Notes under the pieces: generated by a model
The model's input: only the letters and a program-made list of their open reading frames with translations
Told to the model about the DNA's origin: nothing
Databases searched by the model: none
In this document: positions 1-5,376 of the stretch, in pieces
How positions within the stretch are numbered: the first letter of the stretch is position 1
Layout of the letters: each line of letters begins with the position of its first letter
Program-made: the position numbers and the translations under genes
DNA from: an uncultured Treponema sp.
Lineage (GTDB): Bacteria > Spirochaetota > Spirochaetia > Treponematales > Treponemataceae
DNA: 7,827 nt
Assembly (NCBI GenBank): GCA_905373565.1
Contig: CAJPTT010000098.1
Coordinates: 1 to 7,827, forward strand
Direction of reading: 5' to 3'

Positions 1-71
1 AAAACAAAGGGGCCGTTCAACCGGAGTTGAATCGCTTCGCGCTTCAAAGGGTCTCACAGCCTCTTTGTTTT
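1..71. repeat. Imperfect inverted-repeat element with internal hairpins
   Basis: The first 12 bases (AAAACAAAGGGG) and bases 60-71 (CCTCTTTGTTTT) are inverted copies matching at 11 of 12 positions. Inside are a 6-bp stem, TTCAAC (16-21) with GTTGAA (26-31), closed by a CGGA tetraloop, and a competing 7-bp stem with one mismatch, 29-35 with 39-45. On the minus strand the last arm ends CCCCTTTGTTTT, so it could act as a leftward terminator. It could equally be a small dispersed palindromic element. The left edge is the window edge, so the true extent is unknown. No coding function is apparent. Confidence 0.45.
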
Positions 72-169
72 GCGCTTTTTATCTGCTCTGCATGATGTGT
101 TTACCTTGCGCCTTTGAAAAAATTTCGTCGCCGTTGACAAGGTTTTTATTGCGGTCATAATAAACAGGT
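72..169. other. Intergenic stretch with a coding-like minus-strand fragment
   Basis: No complete gene is visible here. On the minus strand, from about 172 down to a TAA at 79-81, the frame reads like natural protein (PVYYDRNKNLVNGDEIFSK and onward) with balanced codons. No start codon or ribosome binding site precedes it, except by running into the lipoprotein gene on the other strand. It may be the 3' end of a decayed gene or chance. The promoter of the first lipoprotein gene lies across the same bases. Confidence 0.3.
134..161 (+). promoter_or_regulatory. Sigma70-type promoter of the first lipoprotein gene
   Basis: A perfect -35 box TTGACA (134-139) is followed after 16 bp by CATAAT (156-161), a 5-of-6 match to the -10 consensus. 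Only 8 bp separate the -10 box from the ATG at 170. Transcription would therefore start at about 167-169, leaving a leader of almost nothing. The AGG at 166-168 abuts the ATG and is too close to serve as a Shine-Dalgarno sequence. Confidence 0.6.
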
Positions 170-1414
170 ATGAAAAAATTCTTTTTTGTCGCAGCGTTCA
201 CGTGCTGTATGTTTTCCGCTTGTAAAAATGCCGAAGATTCGATTGCCGTTATTTGGACGGATCGTACCGAATTCATTGCCTATTGCGAAGCTTTTAATAG
301 TGCTCAAAGCCGTTATAAAATTACCGTCAGTTATAGGGAGAATCCCTCGGATGCGTTGATGGATGATTCCGAACAGCCCGATATTGTCATCGGGTCGTGG
401 CTAAGAGGTGATGCTGCAAGGGTAAAATTCAGCAAATTGGACGGGTTGCTTTCCAGTCAAAAAATAGACCCGGCTATCTTTTACCCATTATTATTTGAAT
501 TGGGTAATATCAACGGTGCACAGTACCTTTTGCCCGTAAGCTTTAATTTACCGACCGTTATCTTTTCCGCATCGCAAAAAAATTTAGTAAAGACAAATTT
601 TACGCTTTCGCTTGAAGAAATGCGGGAACTTTCAATCACTTATAATACAAAGAGCGGATCTGAATATACTAAGATGGGATTTTCTCCCCGATGGGATACC
701 GATTTTCTCTATATTAGTGCCCAAGGGCTTGATGTGTCTTTTGAAGAAACAAAGAATTTTTTTTCATGGAACGATAAGCCCCTGCAAGAATTAATCACCT
801 ATACACGCCGCTGGTCGGAGGAGGTTAATACGACTGCTGCGACCGAGGATGAATTTAAATTCAAATATCTTTATGACCCACCGTATACTCTTATCACAAA
901 CGGGCGCTGTCTGTTTTGGTATTTACCGAGCGATAAACTGTTTTCGTTAAATAACGAAAAGCTAAAATCACTTGATTATCGATGGATGAACTATAACGGC
1001 AAAACCCCTCTGCAGGACGACATTATCTATGCGGGAATTTATAAGAAAGCAAAAAATAAAGCCGCTGCACAAGCCTTTTTGCTTTGGTTTTTTAATGAAG
1101 AAAATCAAAAAAGCCTGCTTGCGCGTTCACAGACAGATAATATGATTGCTCTCTCTTTCGGATTGGCAGGAGGTTTTTCTTCCGTAAAGAATGTAACGGA
1201 AAATATCTTTCCCGTTTACTACCCCCTTTTGCTCAAGCATTTGCCGCAAACCGACGATTTTTCCGCCCCGCATATCTTACCCCATAACTGGGAACTGCTG
1301 AAAAAAGAGATTATCTTTCCTTATTTTAGGGATCAGACACGAACGCTTTCCGGCGATGAAAAGCCATTATCGCTCAATAGACGCATATCGGATTGGTATA
1401 AAAAGACCCGGTGA
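170..1414 (+). CDS. Lipoprotein resembling an ABC-transporter solute-binding protein (family 1 type)
   Basis: This encodes a 414-residue exported lipoprotein, probably anchored on the outer face of the inner membrane, that may bind a sugar or similar solute for an ABC importer. Residues 1-17 form a lipoprotein signal (MKK, hydrophobic core, then FSAC) with the lipidated cysteine at 18. The mature part follows the two-lobed family-1 binding-protein plan: a first strand IAVIWTD at 25-31, an acidic patch PDIVIGSWL at 70-78, and the hinge-like GAQYLLPVSFNLP at 116-128. A C-terminal segment AAAQAFLLWFFNEENQKSL (298-316) resembles the usual closing helix. The ATG at 170 is chosen because an in-frame stop lies at 161-163 and the signal peptide begins there. 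No permease or ATPase gene is adjacent, so the partner and ligand are unknown. It converges with the outer-membrane gene downstream. The family call is from pattern; transport function is inferred. Confidence 0.7.
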   Translation: MKKFFFVAAFTCCMFSACKNAEDSIAVIWTDRTEFIAYCEAFNSAQSRYKITVSYRENPSDALMDDSEQPDIVIGSWLRGDAARVKFSKLDGLLSSQKIDPAIFYPLLFELGNINGAQYLLPVSFNLPTVIFSASQKNLVKTNFTLSLEEMRELSITYNTKSGSEYTKMGFSPRWDTDFLYISAQGLDVSFEETKNFFSWNDKPLQELITYTRRWSEEVNTTAATEDEFKFKYLYDPPYTLITNGRCLFWYLPSDKLFSLNNEKLKSLDYRWMNYNGKTPLQDDIIYAGIYKKAKNKAAAQAFLLWFFNEENQKSLLARSQTDNMIALSFGLAGGFSSVKNVTENIFPVYYPLLLKHLPQTDDFSAPHILPHNWELLKKEIIFPYFRDQTRTLSGDEKPLSLNRRISDWYKKTR

Positions 1415-1494
1415 TTCGGGCGGGACGTTTATCCTTGCGGAGGTTTTAATACCTCGATATTTTGCATCGGGGTGTGCCGACTTTTATCGGGAGC
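1415..1494. terminator. Convergent intergenic gap with weak hairpins
   Basis: This 80-bp gap separates two converging genes. It holds GAGGT (1440-1444) paired with ACCTC (1451-1455), followed by GATATTTT, and TCGG (1467-1470) paired with CCGA (1477-1480), followed by CTTTTA. Either could end rightward transcription of the lipoprotein gene, but the stems are only 4-5 bp. No convincing T-run hairpin is seen for the leftward gene. Confidence 0.3.
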
Positions 1495-3198
1495 TTAGTA
1501 ATGCACGCCGATTCCGATAAAGATCTCCGTAATCGATTCTCCATCGCGTTTTGCATATCCCTTGAGTCCGGAAAGATTTTTCAACTCCGTTAAATCGAAA
1601 CCGAGGCTGGCTCTGACATAAATGCTCCGCATTTTTTCAGGATAGACGATAACTTCCATCCCCCCTGCATACCATCCGTCTGCAGGATGATAGTATCGCC
1701 CCGTTTTGCTATCATGTGCCAACGCAATATCGAGGAAGGGGACTAAGTGAACATCGCAATTGAAAAATCGCGTCCATGCAACACCGGTAATGGTTTGAAA
1801 GTCCAACGTAGCAACCCGAATGGGAATATCGAAGTTAAAGGTAAAGGCGGTATCCGTGTCAATCCGTTTGTTTAAGATGCCTCGGAGAGCTGATCCTGCT
1901 TGCGTGCTTGTAGTTCCGAACAGATGGTAAAAAAACTGCGTCCGACCATGTATGCCCACACGATTTATAAACGAATAGTATCCGGTTAAAGAAGTTTTAA
2001 AACCGGTGCTCATCTTATGTTTACTGTAAAATTGATAGGCATATGTATTGCCGACCGCGAAGGCAAGACCTTTCCTAAAATTAGCCTTCCAATTTACTCG
2101 CGAAAGAGAAAGCTCATGTCCCCAGTTGAATGACCATGTTTTAAGATCGTCTGCCTGTATACCGTCAAACGCCCAGTTTCCCGTAAGGCTCATGGACGGT
2201 GTCCATACGAGCGGGCCGAATTTTTTTACTTCGGTAATCATAATGGGAGAACGAAGATAAAAAGCCGTTTTAAAATAATATCGGTCGTCAGGATAGACAT
2301 ATCCCAGCCCGCTCGGCTGTGCCGTTTTGGTTTGAGCTTCAGGAGATCCGGAGCGCCGACCTTCTTCTTGAGAGGGTTCCGTCGTACCTGTGGTGGACAG
2401 TTGGCTTGATGCACGGTCGTTAATTGCCAATTCGGAGGAAAGCCCGAACGCCAACGACACATGCTTATTAAATTTGTGTGATGCCTCCAGTCCGGTACCG
2501 ATATTTATTTTAGGGAATTTATCAAATGCATAGACTATCTGAAAGCTGTTGTCCCATAGCAGATTGAATATCCCCGCCTTAAACGGTAATGAAAAATCAA
2601 TCGAAGATGATACAATCTGATTATCCGTTTCGGTTGAACGATATACCAGATCAGCCTTTAAAGGCTGCAATGTTCCCGCAAAATTGAAATCCTGTATTTT
2701 CATCTTTAATCGGAAGCCGCTGTTTGAATCAAAGGAAGGATAAGGCACTGCGATAAAATTCCATGTGTCGGTTATTGCAATCGTAAGTATAACAGGAATC
2801 ACTGATTGATTGTCCGTGTCGCCGTATTCCCTATCGATTTTAACCGTCTGAATAATCCTGATATTTTTAAATTGTTGTTCAAGGTCGTCAAGGTAATGCT
2901 GCAACGCTTCTTCCGAAGCAAAAATACGATTGGTATCGATGGGAACAGCTTGTGAAAGCGGATATTTCCGTGTCAATCCTTTAATGTTGTAGTGGACGAT
3001 TGTAATTCGATAGTTTTGTAAAGCAGGTACTTCGACAGCCGTATCGACTGGCGGTATCTCTGCAGGAGCATCACTAACAGCGAATTGAGGGGTTTCCGCT
3101 TCCTGTGCATAAAGAACCGCGGTAAGAAAGACGCATACACAAACTATGGCAGATCGTATCAAATATGTATATTTTTTTGATGTTTTATAACTGAACAT
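1495..3198 (-). CDS. Outer-membrane beta-barrel, Omp85/BamA-like with a single POTRA-like domain
   Basis: This encodes a 567-residue outer-membrane protein. Residues 1-31 form a signal peptide (basic start, core SAIVCVCVFLTAVLY, cleavage after LYA). A Pro/Glu/Ala-rich linker runs to about 60. Residues 62-145 look like one POTRA domain: strand, then NIKGLTRKYPL, a helix around EEALQHYLDDLEQQF, NIRIIQTVKID, and a last strand VIPVILTIAIT. From about 155 the protein is alternating amphipathic strands, opened by KIQDFNFAGTLQPL (167-180), which resembles the first Omp85 barrel strands. LRGI at 438-441 followed by FNFDIPIRVA (454-463) matches the Omp85 loop-6 VRGF motif and the strand after it. The protein ends in tyrosine, as outer-membrane barrels usually end in an aromatic residue. 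A hydrophilic Ser/Thr/Gln/Glu-rich insert at 262-298 is probably a surface loop. Known Omp85 roles are protein insertion into, or secretion across, the outer membrane. With one POTRA and no substrate gene nearby, the exact role is open. Confidence 0.7.
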   Translation of the reverse strand: MFSYKTSKKYTYLIRSAIVCVCVFLTAVLYAQEAETPQFAVSDAPAEIPPVDTAVEVPALQNYRITIVHYNIKGLTRKYPLSQAVPIDTNRIFASEEALQHYLDDLEQQFKNIRIIQTVKIDREYGDTDNQSVIPVILTIAITDTWNFIAVPYPSFDSNSGFRLKMKIQDFNFAGTLQPLKADLVYRSTETDNQIVSSSIDFSLPFKAGIFNLLWDNSFQIVYAFDKFPKINIGTGLEASHKFNKHVSLAFGLSSELAINDRASSQLSTTGTTEPSQEEGRRSGSPEAQTKTAQPSGLGYVYPDDRYYFKTAFYLRSPIMITEVKKFGPLVWTPSMSLTGNWAFDGIQADDLKTWSFNWGHELSLSRVNWKANFRKGLAFAVGNTYAYQFYSKHKMSTGFKTSLTGYYSFINRVGIHGRTQFFYHLFGTTSTQAGSALRGILNKRIDTDTAFTFNFDIPIRVATLDFQTITGVAWTRFFNCDVHLVPFLDIALAHDSKTGRYYHPADGWYAGGMEVIVYPEKMRSIYVRASLGFDLTELKNLSGLKGYAKRDGESITEIFIGIGVHY

Positions 3199-3293
3199 AT
3201 ATGGCTACTATTTAACATATAACGGCTTGTTTAAGCAAGATATATTTTTTGGCTCTGGATAAAAAACGAAAAACGGACTATACTTTCGCCGTT
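3199..3293. promoter_or_regulatory. Divergent promoter region between outer-membrane and lipoprotein genes
   Basis: This 95-bp AT-rich gap must hold the start signals of two diverging genes. On the plus strand TATACT (3279-3284) is a 5-of-6 match to the -10 consensus, 9 bp before the ATG at 3294. Its -35 box is poor: TTGGCT (3249-3254) is spaced 24 bp away. On the minus strand TTAAAT, 11 bp before the ATG at 3198, has a TTGCTT 17 bp upstream, a weak pair. The small palindrome GCTTGTTTAAGC lies between the two promoters. No Shine-Dalgarno sequence is seen on either side. Confidence 0.4.
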
Positions 3294-4487
3294 ATGAGAA
3301 AGCCGTTGTTTTGTATCCTCTGCCTATGTGCCGGTATAGGCTTTTTTGCTTGCAATCGAGCACCCGGAAAAAAGTATATTGCCTTTTATGCACTCCCCCC
3401 CGGCACCGTACAGGCGTTACAAACCGTGTTAAAAGACCGATTTAGCACTATAGAACAGCACTTTGAATGGAAAATTGTAGACACTGCGTTATCCGTTACG
3501 GAGTTTATGGAAAAAAATCCGCAAACGGAATTTGTGTTTTCGACGGATAACCGCAGTCTCTTTGAAGCTCGCCGTTTTTTTGCGTTACATTCCATCGAGC
3601 CGTTCCAAAATCTGCCGTCGACATTTTTAAACAATACTTTTGTCCGTGAGAATGCGGATAAATATTATGCATTTCCGTTACTAATCGACCCCGTTAAACT
3701 TGCCTGCAATAACGTTGTCGCTGAAAAACTCGGGCTTCACTCGTACATTATGCAGGAAGATTTTGAACGTCTGCATACACAGGCCGTGCAGTCATCGATA
3801 TCGTTTCCCTTTGTATGCGCCGGCGGAGAAGATGAGCAGCTTTTTGCAATGGTTTCGGCAGTCGCATCGATGAACGGTTTGTCATTAAAGCCCACTGATT
3901 TTTCTGAGTTGGGAAATCAAGCGGATTTGCAGGCATCGTGCCCGCCGGCGTTAAAAACCGTTCTTGACACATTGGTTGAGTGGCGAAAACAAGGTTTTTT
4001 ACACCCTGAATGGTTCCGGCTGATTGAAAGCGATATTGCCGTGTTTATGGAGTTTAACAGTACGGCGCTTGCTGCAATGCCGCTGTCAGCAAGCAGGCGG
4101 ATAAAAAATGAGGTTCTACAGCGTTTTATTACGATGCAGATACCGCTGCCGCAGCTTTTAAGCAAAAAAAATATGTCGGCCGATACGGTCGTATGGGCGC
4201 AAGCTGTTCAAGATGAAAGTAAGCCGTTCCCCCAAGCGGATGAAATACGGGCGTTCCTCTATTTAAAGGAAACCGATGAAGCGTTAGCACGGGCAACAGG
4301 GCTTGCGCCGGCTTTTTCGGCAGCGCAAACGCAGGATGCCGAAGCGTCCTCCGGCCGATATTGGGTTGCATCTTCAAATACGGCGCTTCCGTCTTTCGGA
4401 AATATTGCCTGTACCACCGAAGCGGAAAAAACGGCACTCGCTGCTGCCATCCGCCGGTATCTGGAAGTAAACGGCGTAGGGTACTAA
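3294..4487 (+). CDS. Second solute-binding-protein-like lipoprotein
   Basis: This encodes a 397-residue exported lipoprotein. Residues 1-19 are a lipoprotein signal (MRK, hydrophobic core, FFAC) with the lipidated cysteine at 20. The frame is open back to a TTG at 3249, but the ATG at 3294 is chosen because the signal peptide begins there. The mature chain follows the binding-protein plan: strand KYIAFYALP (27-35), then KYYAFPLLIDPVKLACNN (123-140), which matches the family's 'yalP...v.l.yN' stretch, followed by AEKLGL. FMEFNSTALAAMPLSAS (251-267) sits where family members have the 'G.aAm' segment. The tail EIRAFLYLKETDEALARATGLAP (317-339) resembles the closing helix. It is divergent from the classical family and from the lipoprotein at 170-1414, with no clear identity between the two by eye. 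No transporter genes adjoin it. A C7 run (3395-3401) and an A8 run (4164-4171) lie inside the gene. Ligand unknown. Confidence 0.6.
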   Translation: MRKPLFCILCLCAGIGFFACNRAPGKKYIAFYALPPGTVQALQTVLKDRFSTIEQHFEWKIVDTALSVTEFMEKNPQTEFVFSTDNRSLFEARRFFALHSIEPFQNLPSTFLNNTFVRENADKYYAFPLLIDPVKLACNNVVAEKLGLHSYIMQEDFERLHTQAVQSSISFPFVCAGGEDEQLFAMVSAVASMNGLSLKPTDFSELGNQADLQASCPPALKTVLDTLVEWRKQGFLHPEWFRLIESDIAVFMEFNSTALAAMPLSASRRIKNEVLQRFITMQIPLPQLLSKKNMSADTVVWAQAVQDESKPFPQADEIRAFLYLKETDEALARATGLAPAFSAAQTQDAEASSGRYWVASSNTALPSFGNIACTTEAEKTALAAAIRRYLEVNGVGY

Positions 4488-4507
4488 ACCTGTTAACCGG
4501 TGTACGT

Positions 4508-4532
4508 CGAGCGGCGGCACGGATGCCGCTCG
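4508..4532. repeat. 8-bp stem-loop, first of three
   Basis: CGAGCGGC (4508-4515) pairs perfectly with GCCGCTCG (4525-4532) around a 9-nt loop. An alternative register pairs GCGGCA (4514-4519) with TGCCGC (4524-4529) around a CGGA tetraloop, the same loop as in the hairpin at 16-31. It lies 21 bp after the stop of the upstream lipoprotein gene. No T-run follows, so intrinsic termination would be weak. Confidence 0.5.
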
Positions 4533-4545
4533 TATTAAGCAAAAG

Positions 4546-4569
4546 CAAGTTTGACGCCGGTCAAACTTG
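4546..4569. terminator. Perfect 10-bp stem-loop, possible leftward terminator
   Basis: CAAGTTTGAC (4546-4555) pairs perfectly with GTCAAACTTG (4560-4569) around a GCCG tetraloop. Read on the minus strand it is followed by CTTTTGCTT, a broken T-run, so it is the best candidate for the end of the dusB operon. It may instead be one unit of a dispersed palindromic repeat, since it sits next to another perfect palindrome. Confidence 0.45.
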
Positions 4570-4570
4570 T

Positions 4571-4604
4571 GTTCAGCGAAGTACATGGACGTACTTCGCT
4601 GAAC
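4571..4604. repeat. Perfect 14-bp stem-loop
   Basis: GTTCAGCGAAGTAC (4571-4584) pairs perfectly with GTACTTCGCTGAAC (4591-4604) around a 6-nt loop, ATGGAC. It begins two bases after the preceding hairpin ends and lies 29-62 bp beyond the stop of the minus-strand gene. Neither side has a T-run, so a role as RNA processing or stabilising structure, or a repetitive extragenic palindrome, is as likely as termination. Confidence 0.55.
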
Positions 4605-4632
4605 GAGCGACAACGCAGATACGCAGTCTATT

Positions 4633-5343
4633 TCAAAAGGTTTGGTAGGGAATAACCTCACGTATATATAGATACACAGTTAACTCGGCTGTGAATTTCC
4701 CGCCCGACACATAAAGGCGCGGATTATCTTTAATCAGCATTTCTCCGCTGACGGTCTTTGGCTTGTTTTTAATGTTTTTTCGCAGATATCCTCGAACGGC
4801 AGCGAGCGCCGCATCTCGGTAAGCCTGCCGTACACCGTCTATTTCCATCTTACGCTCCGCAGTACCGGAACCTTTGGCGGTAACATAATTGATACGGAGC
4901 CATTCCGTTCTGTGTAACGCGACTGCATCGGTAACGCGGTATTCCGCCCAACAATACAGATACGGATACTGTGCACGGAGCTCCGTAACGGATAAGCGGC
5001 TGTCGCTTGGAAGGATGGATTGGAGCGGTTTCAGCTCAAACTCTTCTGCAACCGTTCGCCGTTTATCAAAGGGAGTATAAGAAAACTTCCAGCCGTAGAC
5101 CATTCCTTCCATTATCGTTTTTGATAATTCGATAAGCGTTTTTCGAGGCGGCAGGCGGGTACCTTGTGTGTCGTTATCCATGACACCCGGCTGAGGTTCA
5201 AGAAAAACCCAAACCGGTGCACGAATAATAAGCGATTCGCTTACATCCGATCCTGAATAACTATCTGCATACAGCAGAGGAGCAGTGCAGATCAAACAGG
5301 CGAAAAAACATATCTTACGGGATATCACGGCTTTGAATATCAT
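4633..5343 (-). CDS. Exported protein of unknown function
   Basis: This encodes a 236-residue protein not recognised as a named family. Residues 1-26 are a signal peptide (Lys-containing start, core ICFFACLICTAPLLYA, cleavage after LYA) with no cysteine after it. The mature protein is therefore probably soluble in the periplasm or attached to the outer membrane without lipid. The mature part begins with a beta-like segment, SLIIRAPVWVFLEP (37-50). A polar middle contains YGWKFSYTPFDKRRTVAEEF (83-102). A helix with DAALAAVRGYLRK (177-189) precedes a final two-strand segment, RLYVSGGKFTAELTVYLYI (209-227). It follows the 564-residue gene after a 33-bp gap and is probably last in the operon. No strong Shine-Dalgarno sequence precedes the ATG at 5343. 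Its role cannot be assigned from the sequence. Confidence 0.8.
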   Translation of the reverse strand: MIFKAVISRKICFFACLICTAPLLYADSYSGSDVSESLIIRAPVWVFLEPQPGVMDNDTQGTRLPPRKTLIELSKTIMEGMVYGWKFSYTPFDKRRTVAEEFELKPLQSILPSDSRLSVTELRAQYPYLYCWAEYRVTDAVALHRTEWLRINYVTAKGSGTAERKMEIDGVRQAYRDAALAAVRGYLRKNIKNKPKTVSGEMLIKDNPRLYVSGGKFTAELTVYLYIREVIPYQTF

Positions 5344-5376
5344 GGTTTTATCGAATACGCCCCTGTGTAAAGCACA

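Noticed and set aside
15..32. Possible integron attC core sites (GTTCAAC and GTTGAAT)
   Set aside because: Both match the seven-base consensus forms, but only 4 bp lie between them, whereas real attC core sites are separated by tens of bases with further internal pairs. A short palindrome explains the match.
2048..2462. Open frames of 70-74 codons in other frames of the outer-membrane gene
   Set aside because: They lie wholly inside the barrel gene, have no start signal and no recognisable domain.
3249..3293. TTG start giving a 15-residue longer second lipoprotein
   Set aside because: The extension is charged, places the signal peptide internally, lacks a ribosome binding site and covers the likely -10 box. 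The ATG at 3294 begins a proper lipoprotein signal.
4546..4604. CRISPR repeats or tRNA-like cloverleaf
   Set aside because: The two stems differ in sequence and length, no regularly spaced direct repeat is present, and no TTC/CCA or anticodon arm arrangement fits.
4129..4661. Several overlapping open frames of 63-139 codons on both strands across the gene end and palindromes
   Set aside because: They overlap the lipoprotein gene or the stem-loops, are rich in Arg/Ser/Pro typical of out-of-frame reading, and show no start signal or recognisable domain.
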